From Bacteroidales bacterium UBA6207 (lineage in GTDB: Bacteria; Bacteroidota; Bacteroidia; Bacteroidales; F082), in contig DISP01000086.1 of the NCBI GenBank assembly GCA_002421995.1, positions 1-40,485 of the forward strand: 40,485 nucleotides of DNA, written 5' to 3'. Numbering within the stretch: the stretch's first letter is position 1; each line of letters starts with the position of its first letter. The position numbers were made by a program, and so were the translations under genes. The notes below the pieces were generated by a model. The model saw nothing but the letters and a program-made list of their open reading frames with translations, was not told where the DNA came from and made no database searches. Below, in pieces: positions 17,245 through 25,964 of this stretch.

Positions 17245-19358
17245 ATCATCAGATTTAGTTCGACCATTTGACCTTGTTGAGCTGCCATGCCCGGTGCAAT
17301 AGACTGGCTTATAACCCTTCCTTTTCCTTTGATCGTTGTTTTTAATCCCATGTTTTCAAGGATAAAAACAGCGTCTTTGGCATTCATTCCCGAAACATCC
17401 GGAACGATACCCGAAATAAGTTCTGTTGGTTTGAGCATCATGGAATATTTTTGAGCTTCTGTCTCAATCCATGTATTGCCTTTCATGTTTTGGTTAACGA
17501 TTACGCCCAACGTTCCATATAGCTGATAAACATCGTTGGTAAAGCATTTCCCTTTTATAGCCGGAACATTCAATGTATCTGATTTTTGAGCCTGAATACC
17601 ATCATGAATTCCGGGTCTTGTTGCATAGATCTTGTCTGCGATTTCCTTGAAAACCGGAGCTGCAACGGCACCGCCGTATATTTTTCCTGCTGATGGATTG
17701 CTTACCATGACGATGCAGCTGTATTTTGGGTTTCCAGCAGGAAAGTAGCCGGCAAAAGAAGCATTGTAATTGGTTTTGTTGTAGCCTTTGCCTCCCGATG
17801 CTATTTGCGCAGTACCGGTTTTTCCGGCAATCTTAAACGGGCTCTTGTTGAGTGCCTTGGCAGTGCCATGCTCCACAACACCTTCCATCAGTTTTTTGGC
17901 AGAATCAATGGTGCGTGATGAAGCAATTGACTCGTCAATAATGATTGGTTCAAAACGTTTTATAATGATATTACCTTGTCTTATCTCTTTGATAAACTGT
18001 GGCTTAACCATTTTTCCGCCATTTGCAACCGCGTTGTAGAACGTGAGCATTTGCATGGGTGTGATCGTTATCTCATATCCGATCGACATCCAGGGCAGGG
18101 AGGTTCCATACCAGTATTTTTTGTCGGAAGGATGCTTGATGTAAGGTTTTCTTTCACCTGGAATATCCAGGCCGAGCGGCTGGTCGAGGTGCATGCCGTA
18201 GAGTGCCTCGATGAATCTTTCCGGGTGATCTTTATATGCATTCCAGACCATTTTTGAGATGGCAACGTTCGACGACTTCTCGAAGGCTTCACGAACGGTG
18301 ATGCGCCCGTCGCGAATCGGGTAAACGTCTTTCATGGTCCGGTTGTAGTAGTTCATCTGCCCGTTGCCGATGTTGATAATTTCGTCGAGTCTGATCTTAT
18401 TGTCTTCCATAAGTACCATCATCGAGGCTAACTTGAATGTTGATCCCGGTTCAACACTTTCAGCGATTGCATAATTATAAGACTCGTGATAGGTGCCACT
18501 TTTTTTATCGAGTTGAAGATTCGAAATTGCAACGATCTGTCCGGTAGAGACTTCCATCAGGATGGCACATCCCTGCTCAGCTTCGTTCTCGATAAGGTTT
18601 CTCCTGAGCGCGCTCTCAGCCACGTCCTGAATGTTGATGTCAATCGTACTGATGATATCGTGCCCGTTGATGGGTTCAACAGCATTTTCATCAAACAAAG
18701 GTTTCCAGTCGCCATTGTTGATGCGTCGCTTAACTTGCTGTCCGTCAGTTCCTTTTAACACTTCGTGAAACGCCCCTTCGATCCCGACAAAGATGTTTTC
18801 ACGGCTGTTTTCATATCCGATCGTTCTGTTTGCCAATTCCTTATATGGCTTTTCGCGCCTGCTGCCGGGTATTAATATCAGTCCGCCGGCATATTTTCCT
18901 TTGTTGAAGATTGGAAGTTTCTTGAGCGCTTTGATCTCGGCATAGGTAGCCCTGTTTTTCAGGAGCATATAACGATTGCCATCAAGTCGTTCGCGCCGCA
19001 GGTCCTGCAGGTATTCGCGCTTGCTTTTTGTAGGGAAAATTCTCGACAGGCCTTCAGCAAGTGAATCAACCTTGGTGTTAAACGTTTCATTGTCAATCAA
19101 CTCCGATGCTACATCAAATCTAACTTCAAACACAGGAACTGTTGTTGCCAGCAATGAGCCGTCAACCGATAAGATATTGCCTCTCATGGCCTCGATTCCG
19201 AAAACTTTTATTTCCTGTTGTTCGGCTTTTTCGAGAAGCTCTTCTTTCAATGTTGTTTGGATATAAATTATCCTGCCGATAATGGTGAAGCCGAATATGA
19301 GCATGAGCCCATACACCAGATAAACGCGCCAAAGTATGTCAGTCTTGGGGTTGATCAT
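17241..19358 (-). CDS. ftsI: Septal peptidoglycan transpeptidase (PBP3/FtsI type) with PASTA domain
   Basis: This class B penicillin-binding protein cross-links septal peptidoglycan with FtsW. The 705-residue product has one N-terminal membrane segment (LVYGLMLIFGFTIIGRIIYI), a dimerisation domain (about 50-200) and a transpeptidase domain. The catalytic motifs are STFK at 306-309 (nucleophile S306), SSN at 362-364 and KTG at 513-515. The last 55 or so residues (from IVPDVSGMNAKDAVFILEN) form a PASTA domain, present in many Bacteroidota and Gram-positive homologues but absent in E. coli FtsI. It overlaps its neighbours on each side by 4 bases. Confidence 0.95.
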   Translation of the reverse strand: MINPKTDILWRVYLVYGLMLIFGFTIIGRIIYIQTTLKEELLEKAEQQEIKVFGIEAMRGNILSVDGSLLATTVPVFEVRFDVASELIDNETFNTKVDSLAEGLSRIFPTKSKREYLQDLRRERLDGNRYMLLKNRATYAEIKALKKLPIFNKGKYAGGLILIPGSRREKPYKELANRTIGYENSRENIFVGIEGAFHEVLKGTDGQQVKRRINNGDWKPLFDENAVEPINGHDIISTIDINIQDVAESALRRNLIENEAEQGCAILMEVSTGQIVAISNLQLDKKSGTYHESYNYAIAESVEPGSTFKLASMMVLMEDNKIRLDEIINIGNGQMNYYNRTMKDVYPIRDGRITVREAFEKSSNVAISKMVWNAYKDHPERFIEALYGMHLDQPLGLDIPGERKPYIKHPSDKKYWYGTSLPWMSIGYEITITPMQMLTFYNAVANGGKMVKPQFIKEIRQGNIIIKRFEPIIIDESIASSRTIDSAKKLMEGVVEHGTAKALNKSPFKIAGKTGTAQIASGGKGYNKTNYNASFAGYFPAGNPKYSCIVMVSNPSAGKIYGGAVAAPVFKEIADKIYATRPGIHDGIQAQKSDTLNVPAIKGKCFTNDVYQLYGTLGVIVNQNMKGNTWIETEAQKYSMMLKPTELISGIVPDVSGMNAKDAVFILENMGLKTTIKGKGRVISQSIAPGMAAQQGQMVELNLMM

Positions 19359-19756
19359 AGTTTTGGTTTTTTAGCGACAACGATCTTTTCAACAGGTTCG
19401 GTTGATTCTTTCAAGCCGGTTTTTGCCAGTTTACGTGCCAGCTCCGATTGCTTGCTCTCGAACATCACTGCAGATTTACCATAGATGTATTCATACTGCA
19501 GCTCCTTTATTTCGCGGTTCACACGGTCAATCGTACGGCTTGTTGCTTCGGTATAATATGTGTTGGCAATATAGATGAGGGCAAGGCCTGCAAGAAACAG
19601 GAAGAAACGTGCCTGATTGGTTGCCCATTCATGCGTAAGAAACTCGCCACCGAGCACATCATAAAATGCCTGTGAAAAGACCTTGCGTCCTTTCCCGGCT
19701 TTCCTGCTGCTTTTTGGCTGAGCGGCTTGTTCTGTATTTTCTTCTTTTTCCTTCAT
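19355..19756 (-). CDS. ftsL: FtsL-like cell division protein
   Basis: The 133-residue product has a charged cytoplasmic N-terminus, one membrane segment (FFLFLAGLALIYIANTYY, about residues 51-68) and a periplasmic helix (TIDRVNREIKELQYEYIYGK) that looks like a coiled coil. This is the architecture of FtsL, which forms the FtsQLB complex that activates FtsWI. Primary sequence is poorly conserved in this family, so the call rests on topology and on the slot between rsmH and ftsI. I use the ATG at 19756, one base past the rsmH stop. An upstream TTG at 19774 would overlap rsmH and is less likely. Confidence 0.85.
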   Translation of the reverse strand: MKEKEENTEQAAQPKSSRKAGKGRKVFSQAFYDVLGGEFLTHEWATNQARFFLFLAGLALIYIANTYYTEATSRTIDRVNREIKELQYEYIYGKSAVMFESKQSELARKLAKTGLKESTEPVEKIVVAKKPKL

Positions 19757-19757
19757 T

Positions 19758-20654
19758 TTATCTTTTTTCAGCAATTCTGAGTTTTGCGCTCCTGGCTCGC
19801 GGGTTCATCGCAATTTCTTCTTCTGTCGGAATCACTGCTTTTCGCGACACCAGAATGAATGGGCTGAGGTTGTTGCCATAAAAATCCTTGCTTGTTTCGC
19901 CTTTGACATTTCCGGTTTTCATGAGGTTTTTTACGAGACGATCTTCCAGCGAATGATATGAAATCACAACAAGTCTCCCACCGGGTTTGAGCATTTGTAC
20001 GCTTTGTTCGAGAAACGACTCAAGTGCCTGCATTTCCTGGTTCACCTCGATACGAAGTGCCTGAAATAACTGTGCCAGTGTTTTGTTTTCCTTTCCGCGG
20101 GGCAAATGTTTTGCCAACACATTCCGCAGGTCGGTTGTTAGCTTGATCGGATGCACATTTCTGGCTTCAATGATGGTTTGCGCCAGCCTCCAGGCATTTT
20201 GAAGCTCACCGTATGTATTGAAAACTACCGTCAACGCTTGCTGGTCGTAGGTGTTCACAACATCTGCGGCAGTCAGTGGATTATTTTTGTCCATACGCAT
20301 ATCGAGCTTTCCTTCAAAACGTGTCGAAAACCCGCGCGAAGCTTCGTCAAACTGATGTGACGAAACGCCCAGATCAGCCAGAATTCCATCCACCTGGGGC
20401 TGGCCATGTAGCAACAAAAAGTTCTTTAAGTACTTGAAGTTTTGTGGAATAAATACAAAGCGTTGATCCTGAATAACATTAGCAAGCGCATCCTGGTCCT
20501 GGTCAAAGGCAAAGAGCTTGCCACCCTCCTCAAGTTTCGATAAAATAAGTTTCGAATGCCCTCCGCCACCAAAAGTAACGTCCACAAACGTTCCGTGCGG
20601 GTGCATGTTTAAGCCCTCGACACTTTCGTGCAAAAGAACCGGATTGTGGTACAT
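19758..20654 (-). CDS. rsmH: 16S rRNA (cytosine-1402-N4)-methyltransferase
   Basis: RsmH (MraW) methylates N4 of C1402 in the decoding centre of 16S rRNA using S-adenosylmethionine. The 298-residue product shows MYHNPVLLHESVEGL at the start, the SAM-binding VDVTFGGGGHSKLIL, the DGILADLGVSSHQFD segment near 110, and the C-terminal VVISYHSLEDRLVKN. It is full length and follows mraZ by 11 bases, as in most bacteria. Confidence 0.97.
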   Translation of the reverse strand: MYHNPVLLHESVEGLNMHPHGTFVDVTFGGGGHSKLILSKLEEGGKLFAFDQDQDALANVIQDQRFVFIPQNFKYLKNFLLLHGQPQVDGILADLGVSSHQFDEASRGFSTRFEGKLDMRMDKNNPLTAADVVNTYDQQALTVVFNTYGELQNAWRLAQTIIEARNVHPIKLTTDLRNVLAKHLPRGKENKTLAQLFQALRIEVNQEMQALESFLEQSVQMLKPGGRLVVISYHSLEDRLVKNLMKTGNVKGETSKDFYGNNLSPFILVSRKAVIPTEEEIAMNPRARSAKLRIAEKR

Positions 20655-20665
20655 ACGTTATTTGA

Positions 20666-21124
20666 TTACAGATTAATTCCACCCAACTTTTCTTCAAGCA
20701 ATTTTTCGAGACTTTCCTGGTCAAGCTGCCCCAGCTGTGTTTTGTAGGCGTCTTTATCCCAGATTTCCATATACCCCGGCAACGAATTGATAACCACATC
20801 TTTGGCGAGACCTACTTCATCAATCAGGTACTTGGGTATCTGTAAGCGCTTGCTGCTGTCGAGCTTTACCATCCTTGCTCCGGCATTGTATTTCCTCATC
20901 AGGTCAACATTGCTTTTGACAAACTGGCTCAGCCCCTTAAGCTTGCGCTGTGTTTCCATCCAATCGTTCATGGTGTAGAGCTCAATGCACTTGCTGAAAA
21001 GACCCGGACGAATGACGAATCCCTGCTCCAATAACTCTCCAAGTTGCTCCTGGAAATCAGAAGAGATCATCAAGCGGCCTTTGGCGTCGAGCTTACACTG
21101 GTATTCTCCGATTGGATAGTTCAA
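20666..21124 (-). CDS. mraZ: Transcriptional regulator MraZ
   Basis: MraZ is a ring-forming DNA-binding protein that represses or tunes the dcw operon it heads. The 152-residue product is two tandem AbrB/SpoVT-like half domains. The first has the family motif in KLDAKGRLMISSDF (residues 12-25), the second in VKLDSSKRLQIPKYLI near 86-101. It is the promoter-proximal gene of the 14-gene run. A set of three GTGG repeats 39-63 bases upstream of its ATG is a fitting operator for the protein itself, implying autoregulation. Confidence 0.95.
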   Translation of the reverse strand: MNYPIGEYQCKLDAKGRLMISSDFQEQLGELLEQGFVIRPGLFSKCIELYTMNDWMETQRKLKGLSQFVKSNVDLMRKYNAGARMVKLDSSKRLQIPKYLIDEVGLAKDVVINSLPGYMEIWDKDAYKTQLGQLDQESLEKLLEEKLGGINL

Positions 21125-21162
21125 AAAATTGTGATTTAGGTTGTAAAATTACTGCATTTTTT

Positions 21163-21187
21163 CCCACTAATCTCCACTTTTTACCAC
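21163..21187 (-). promoter_or_regulatory. Candidate MraZ operator: three GTGG repeats at 10-bp spacing
   Basis: On the minus strand GTGG occurs three times at exact 10-bp intervals (plus-strand CCAC at 21164-21167, 21174-21177 and 21184-21187). The separating bases are AT-rich. Known MraZ sites in E. coli and Mycoplasma are direct repeats of TGGG- or GTGG-like cores with the same one-turn spacing. A -7-like TAATTTTA (21144-21151 on the plus strand) lies just downstream, so bound MraZ would cover the -33 region. Confidence 0.6.
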
Positions 21188-21403
21188 CTTTTTGTATATT
21201 TGGTTACACTTTCGCTGTGTTTTTATTTGAAATAGTTCATAAAATATTGAATAACAGTTGATTAAATCTCAAAAAAAGTTATCAACAATTTGTGAGCGCC
21301 CGGCTTGCGTATTTAAGCCTGGTTGTAAGTTTCTTGAATTGAAGTATATAGCTGCATTGCAAGTAAAACAGGTCTTTTATCAGTACATATTGCGTTTTTT
21401 CGT
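21188..21403. other. Intergenic region between the divergent mraZ and glsA genes
   Basis: This is the remainder of a 308-base divergent spacer. It is AT-rich and holds a single near-match to a DnaA box (TTATCAACA at 21279-21287). It has no open frame with protein-like composition, no tRNA and no strong hairpin. I see nothing else in it that I can support. Confidence 0.5.
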
Positions 21404-21411
21404 TATATTTG
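21404..21411 (+). promoter_or_regulatory. Candidate -7 element for glsA
   Basis: TATATTTG fully matches TAnnTTTG and lies 22 bases before the glsA ATG. No TTG sits at the usual 19-21 base spacing upstream. Confidence 0.4.
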
Positions 21412-21432
21412 TAAATAATTTCCAAAAGGGAT

Positions 21433-22311
21433 ATGGCGCTAAAGGAGAATGATGCGGCGGCAAAGGCTGTTGATGTTGAAAAAATTATTGCAGGAAAGAA
21501 CCCGGCTTTGGCCAGATTGCTTCCGGGATTTGTGGTTGGCTATCTGAAACGAATCATCCATCAGGACCAGGTCAACGATTTCATGAGTCGTTCAAAGGAA
21601 AAGGTCGGACTTGAATTTGTGGATGCAGTTGTTGCAGAGTTTAACCCGCGCATAAAACTGATTGGTCTGGAAAACCTGTCTTCGGTGCGGCGCATGGTGG
21701 TTGCAAGCAATCATCCGCTGGGCGGGCTCGATGGTATCGTACTGATGCAGGCTATCGGAAAGGTAAGAACTGATATTCAATTCCCGGTCAATGACATACT
21801 CTTGTATCTGACAAATCTTCAGCCACTTTTTGTTCCTATCAACAAACATGGAAGCAATGCTGAGAATATTCGTATCCTCGACGAAACGTTTAAGAGTGAT
21901 GCAGTTATCAGCTATTTCCCTTTTGGTCTGGTGTCGCGAAAACAAAAAGGCATCATCCGGGACCTTGATTGGAAGAAAACATTTTTAAGCAAAGCGAAGA
22001 AGTTTCAAAGAGACATCATCCCCACACATATCAACGGGCAGAACTCTGCTTTTTTTTATAATTTATCCGGTTTTAGAAAGAAACTTGGGATCAAAGCCAA
22101 TATCGAAATGCTGTATCTGGCAGACGAGTTTTTCAAACAGAAAGACAAGGAGATTACGATAACATTCGGGCAACCAATTCCTTATACACTTTTTGATAAG
22201 CGGTTTACAGATGTTGTCTGGGCCGAGAAATTAAGGGGTTATGTTTATTATCTTGCCAAACATCCTGATGCTGTTTTCGATCCGCAAACGGATTATTTTT
22301 CACTCATTTAG
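21433..22311 (+). CDS. glsA: Glycine-lipid O-acyltransferase GlsA (PlsC-like)
   Basis: The 292-residue product is a PlsC-family acyltransferase. In Bacteroides thetaiotaomicron, GlsA adds a second fatty acid to the hydroxyl of N-acyl-3-hydroxy-acyl-glycine made by GlsB, giving glycine lipids. The acyltransferase motif reads ASNHPLGGLDG at about 91-101, with His94 and Asp100 separated by five residues rather than the usual four. Block III-like FVPINKHGSN and an SYFPFGLVSR block follow. It is the first gene of a pair with a GlsB-like acyltransferase 25 bases downstream, the arrangement that supports the assignment. A generic lysophospholipid acyltransferase is the alternative. Confidence 0.78.
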   Translation: MALKENDAAAKAVDVEKIIAGKNPALARLLPGFVVGYLKRIIHQDQVNDFMSRSKEKVGLEFVDAVVAEFNPRIKLIGLENLSSVRRMVVASNHPLGGLDGIVLMQAIGKVRTDIQFPVNDILLYLTNLQPLFVPINKHGSNAENIRILDETFKSDAVISYFPFGLVSRKQKGIIRDLDWKKTFLSKAKKFQRDIIPTHINGQNSAFFYNLSGFRKKLGIKANIEMLYLADEFFKQKDKEITITFGQPIPYTLFDKRFTDVVWAEKLRGYVYYLAKHPDAVFDPQTDYFSLI

Positions 22312-22336
22312 ATCAAGCCAAATCACAAACACACAT

Positions 22337-23287
22337 ATGGAAAAATTAATTGATGCAGTTGACAAAAGGTTGTTAAAGGCCGAGCTTACGCATAAGCATT
22401 TTTTGCGAAACACGAACAATGGCGGCAACGAGATTTTTGTTTTCAAGGCTGAAGATGCACCCAATCTCATGAATGAGGTAGGTCGTCTGCGCGAACTGTC
22501 GTTCAGAGAGTCTGGCGGCGGCACCGGAATGGCCATTGATGTTGACGACTATGATTTTGGCGAAGGTGGTTTTAGCCAGTTGATTGTATGGAATCCCGAA
22601 GAAGAAGAAATTGTTGGTGGATACAGGTATGTTGATTGCAAAATTCTGAAGATTGGTGAAAACGGGCAGGTTCACACGCCAACAGCACACCTTTTTCACT
22701 ACACAGAGAAGTTTATCAAAGAGTTTCTGCCTTATACAATTGAACTGGGACGGTCGTTTGTGCAACCTGCCTATCAACCGACAAAAAATTTGAGAAAGGG
22801 CATGTATTCGCTTGATAACCTGTGGGATGGTTTGGGAGGTCTTGTTAAAGAACATCCTGAATCAAGGTATTTTTTTGGAAAAGTTACGATGTATGGTCAT
22901 TTTGAGGAACATGCCCGCGACCTGATTCTTTACTTCTTTAACCTGTATTTTCCTGATAAAGATAAACTTGTTGTACCGCATATTCCTCTTGTTTACAAGA
23001 CTGCACCGGAGGAATTGGCAAACTATTTCGAAGGCCGGGATTACGAGGTTGACTACAAAAAACTCATCCAGCTTGTCAGGTCATACAATGAAGGCATTCC
23101 TCCGCTTTTCAATGCCTATATGAATTTGTCGTCAACCATGCGCACCTTTGGCACCGCCCTCAATGCATCGTTTGGCAAAGTTGAAGAAACCGGCATCATG
23201 ATCACAATTGACGACATTTTCACTGCTAAGAAAGACCGATACATTAATAGTTATATCAAAGGGGAAAGCCCCCGTCCTATTTTATGA
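22337..23287 (+). CDS. glsB: Glycine N-acyltransferase GlsB (OlsB-like GNAT)
   Basis: The 316-residue product belongs to the OlsB/hemolysin-like GNAT acyltransferases. These transfer a 3-hydroxy-fatty acyl chain from ACP to the amino group of an amino acid; in Bacteroides the acceptor is glycine, giving commendamide and then glycine lipids with GlsA. Recognisable parts are the N-terminal ELSFRESGGGTGMAID-like stretch (about 55-70), the GNAT core IVGGYRYVDCKIL and ELGRSFVQPAYQ near 140. I choose the ATG at 22337, since the frame open from 22241 overlaps glsA and adds non-family residues. Its stop overlaps the engB start (ATGA). Confidence 0.8.
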   Translation: MEKLIDAVDKRLLKAELTHKHFLRNTNNGGNEIFVFKAEDAPNLMNEVGRLRELSFRESGGGTGMAIDVDDYDFGEGGFSQLIVWNPEEEEIVGGYRYVDCKILKIGENGQVHTPTAHLFHYTEKFIKEFLPYTIELGRSFVQPAYQPTKNLRKGMYSLDNLWDGLGGLVKEHPESRYFFGKVTMYGHFEEHARDLILYFFNLYFPDKDKLVVPHIPLVYKTAPEELANYFEGRDYEVDYKKLIQLVRSYNEGIPPLFNAYMNLSSTMRTFGTALNASFGKVEETGIMITIDDIFTAKKDRYINSYIKGESPRPIL

Positions 23288-23898
23288 TGATCAAAGAGGC
23301 TGTTTTTATTACCAGCAATTCAAAAATTGACAAACTTCCGGCTGCAACTTTGCCTGAGTATGCATTTGTTGGTCGTTCAAACGTGGGTAAATCCTCGCTC
23401 ATAAACATGCTGTGCGCAAGAAAAGCACTTGCAAAGACCTCGGCAAAACCTGGTAAGACAATCACTATCAATCATTTTCTTATTGATAATGCATGGTATC
23501 TTGTTGACTTACCCGGCTATGGATATGCGAAGCGGTCAAAACTGGCACGCGACCAATGGGCTGTGCTGATGGATGCTTATCTGCTAAAACGAACCAATTT
23601 AGTGTGTACGTTTATTCTTATTGATTCGCGCCTGAGCCCGCAGGCATCTGACCTCGAGTTGATGGAATGGATGGCGGAAAGACAACTGCCTTTTGTGCTC
23701 GTTTTTACCAAATCGGATAAGCTTGGAGCAACAAATCTTGAAAAAGCCATTGCTGTTTATAAAGAACAGCTCCTCCTGAATTGGGAAGAGCTGCCCGAAA
23801 TGATTATAACTTCTTCTGAAAAAGCCCGCGGACGCGACGAGTTGTTAGACTATATACAATCAAACAATCAATTATTCAAAGCTATTCAAGCTCAATAA
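23284..23898 (+). CDS. engB: Ribosome biogenesis GTP-binding protein EngB/YsxC
   Basis: EngB is a small GTPase that assists late assembly of the 50S subunit. The 204-residue protein has all G motifs: G1 GRSNVGKSSLIN near 31, G2 around KPGKTITIN, G3 DLPGYGYAK near 77, G4 FTKSDKL near 142 and G5 ITSSEKARG near 181. Length is normal. It is coupled to glsB by a 4-base overlap and converges with the biotin carrier gene, sharing 17 bases at their 3' ends. Confidence 0.95.
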   Translation: MMIKEAVFITSNSKIDKLPAATLPEYAFVGRSNVGKSSLINMLCARKALAKTSAKPGKTITINHFLIDNAWYLVDLPGYGYAKRSKLARDQWAVLMDAYLLKRTNLVCTFILIDSRLSPQASDLELMEWMAERQLPFVLVFTKSDKLGATNLEKAIAVYKEQLLLNWEELPEMIITSSEKARGRDELLDYIQSNNQLFKAIQAQ

Positions 23899-24232
23899 TG
23901 AGTTGATTTTTAGTCACTCTGTCACCTTTTTGTGCTAGAACACTTTTAACTTTGGTGTCAAAAGGTGCCTTGATCTCATTCAGCATTTTCATGGCTTCGA
24001 GTATCGCAAGCGCTTGTCCTGCTTTAACCTCCTCGTTTTCTTTAACAAGAACATCGGTGATGGTGCCTGGGATAAAGGCTGTCAATAATTTGTTATTTAC
24101 AGCTTCGAAAGTCTTTCGCGTGGCATATTTTTTCGTTAAGGTGGTTTGGTACTCGATGCTGTCAATCACAATATCAACAAAACCACTGTCGGCGTTTTCA
24201 TTTTTTTCCTTTTTCATTGTCCTCTTTTTCAA
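23882..24232 (-). CDS. Biotin carboxyl carrier protein / biotinyl domain protein
   Basis: The 116-residue product ends in a biotinyl domain with the attachment motif EAMKM (lysine near residue 82), preceded by PGTITDVLVKENEEVKAGQ and followed by the usual beta hairpin to the C-terminus. The N-terminal 45 residues are short and charged and lack the Pro/Ala-rich linker of many carriers. It carries CO2 on biotin for the carboxyltransferase encoded just upstream, with which it probably forms one operon (gap 68 bases). The last 17 bases overlap the end of engB on the other strand. It could serve either a decarboxylase or a carboxylase complex. Confidence 0.85.
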   Translation of the reverse strand: MKKRTMKKEKNENADSGFVDIVIDSIEYQTTLTKKYATRKTFEAVNNKLLTAFIPGTITDVLVKENEEVKAGQALAILEAMKMLNEIKAPFDTKVKSVLAQKGDRVTKNQLIIELE

Positions 24233-24300
24233 TGTTTTGAATTTTAATGATGATTAACAATGTAACCAAATAGCGTTAAAGGCATTTTCTGCCGGAAACA

Positions 24301-25848
24301 TTAAAATGGAGGAACACCGTGTTTCTTCATTGGCACTTCAACAATCTTGTCTTTCGAGATTTCGAGTGAGTGCATCAGCATACGCCTTGTTTCGCCAGGT
24401 TCGATCACCGCGTCCACATAACCATAAGCAGCTGCTACGTATGGGTTTGCAAACTTGGTTTTGTATTCTTCAACCTTTTGTTTGCGCATTTCATCGGGAT
24501 TTTCAGCGGTCATGATTTCTTTTCTGAAGATGATGTTGGCAGCGCCTTCAGGTCCCATTACTGCGATTTCGGCCGTGGGCCACGCAAAAACAAAGTCGGC
24601 ACGTAAGTGATTGGAACACATTGCAATATAACCTCCGCCATAGGCTTTTCGCATGATAACGGTGATCTTTGGAACTGTGGCTTCAGAATAAGCATATAAC
24701 ACTTTTGCTCCATGCCTGATCACACCTGCATGTTCCTGGTCAATGCCGGGAAGGTAGCCCGGAAGGTCAACCAAGGTCACCAACGGAATGTTGAAAGCGT
24801 CGCAATAGCGGATAAAACGGGCAGCCTTGTCAGAAGAATCAACATCTAAAACGCCTGCAAGCACAAGTGGTTGATTGGCTACAAAACCAACCGTATCGCC
24901 GTTGATACGGCCAAAGCCTATCACAATATTGGCTGCAAACAATTCCTGAACTTCCAAAAATTCTGAGTTGTCCGAAAGTGATCTGATCACATGGCGCACA
25001 TCGTAAGGTTTGCGCGGATCGGTTGGGAGGATGTTGTCAATTTTATAATCCCGGGTTTTTGGGGCTTTTTTCGGAAAGCGTTCAGCTTTCTTCATGTTGT
25101 TCCACGGAATATAGCTTACGAGTTCCTTTATCTGATCGAAGCATTCTTCCTCGCTTCTCGAGAAGAAGTGGGCATTTCCTGTGATTTCTGAATGTACCCT
25201 GGCGCCACCAAGTTCTTCCATGGAGATTTCTTCGCCAAGCACAGTTTTGATGACCTCGGGGCCGGTGATAAACATTTTTGATATGTTTTCAACCACAAAA
25301 ACAAAATCTGTCAAAGCAGGTGAGTACACTGCACCACCGGCACAGGGCCCCAAGATAACAGAAATTTGTGGAATAACACCTGATGCCTGGGTGTTTCGGT
25401 AAAAGATCTCACCATAACCGGCGAGTGAATTCACACCTTCCTGAATACGTGCACCACCCGAATCATTGATACCGATAATCGGCACCTTCAACTTCATGGC
25501 GTGATCCATAATCTTGGTAATCTTTTTCGCGTGCATCCAACCGAGCGAGCCTCCTGCCACAGTGAAATCCTGCGCATAGATGCAGACCGGATGTCCGCTG
25601 AGAGTGCCGGTGCCTGTGATTACTCCATCGCCGGGCAAGTACTTTTTGTCCATGTCAAAATCCTTAGCGGCATGCTCAACAAACAAGTCATACTCGTGAA
25701 AAGATTTCGGATCAAGAAGGGCAATGATACGCTCACGGGCTGTGAGTTTTCCGATTGATTTCTGCTTCTCGATGGCTTGTTCACCACCTCCCATCAATGC
25801 TTCGCGCATGCGTCGTTGCAAATCGCTGGTTTTCTGTTTAATACCCAT
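24301..25848 (-). CDS. Acyl-CoA carboxyltransferase subunit (methylmalonyl-CoA decarboxylase alpha / PccB type)
   Basis: The 515-residue product is a full-length biotin-dependent carboxyltransferase with two crotonase-like domains. Motifs are NDSGGARIQEGVNSL (about 128-142), GPCAGGAVYSPALTDF (about 167-182), LPGYLPGIDQEHAG (about 363) and WPTAEIAVMGPEGAANIIF (about 423). At the substrate-selecting site after KAYGG the residue is Ile408. Propionyl-CoA carboxylases usually have Asp there, while decarboxylase alpha and acetyl-CoA-type subunits have other residues. With no biotin carboxylase gene nearby, a methylmalonyl-CoA decarboxylase-type function is attractive, but OadG- and OadB-like subunits are also absent from the window. 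The substrate is therefore uncertain. Confidence 0.85.
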   Translation of the reverse strand: MGIKQKTSDLQRRMREALMGGGEQAIEKQKSIGKLTARERIIALLDPKSFHEYDLFVEHAAKDFDMDKKYLPGDGVITGTGTLSGHPVCIYAQDFTVAGGSLGWMHAKKITKIMDHAMKLKVPIIGINDSGGARIQEGVNSLAGYGEIFYRNTQASGVIPQISVILGPCAGGAVYSPALTDFVFVVENISKMFITGPEVIKTVLGEEISMEELGGARVHSEITGNAHFFSRSEEECFDQIKELVSYIPWNNMKKAERFPKKAPKTRDYKIDNILPTDPRKPYDVRHVIRSLSDNSEFLEVQELFAANIVIGFGRINGDTVGFVANQPLVLAGVLDVDSSDKAARFIRYCDAFNIPLVTLVDLPGYLPGIDQEHAGVIRHGAKVLYAYSEATVPKITVIMRKAYGGGYIAMCSNHLRADFVFAWPTAEIAVMGPEGAANIIFRKEIMTAENPDEMRKQKVEEYKTKFANPYVAAAYGYVDAVIEPGETRRMLMHSLEISKDKIVEVPMKKHGVPPF

Positions 25849-25964
25849 AAATGGTTCTTTTAGATTCTGTGTTGTGCAATAAACAAGGAGACAAAAAACA
25901 TTAACTATCTGAAAATAAATTATTTAACCTCAAATAATTGCTGTGGAAACATATTGTCCCAAGG

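Noticed and set aside
21279..21287. TTATCAACA resembling a DnaA box, in an AT-rich spacer near mraZ
   Set aside because: It is a single site with one mismatch, with no cluster of boxes and no dnaA, dnaN or gidA nearby, so there is no support for an origin.
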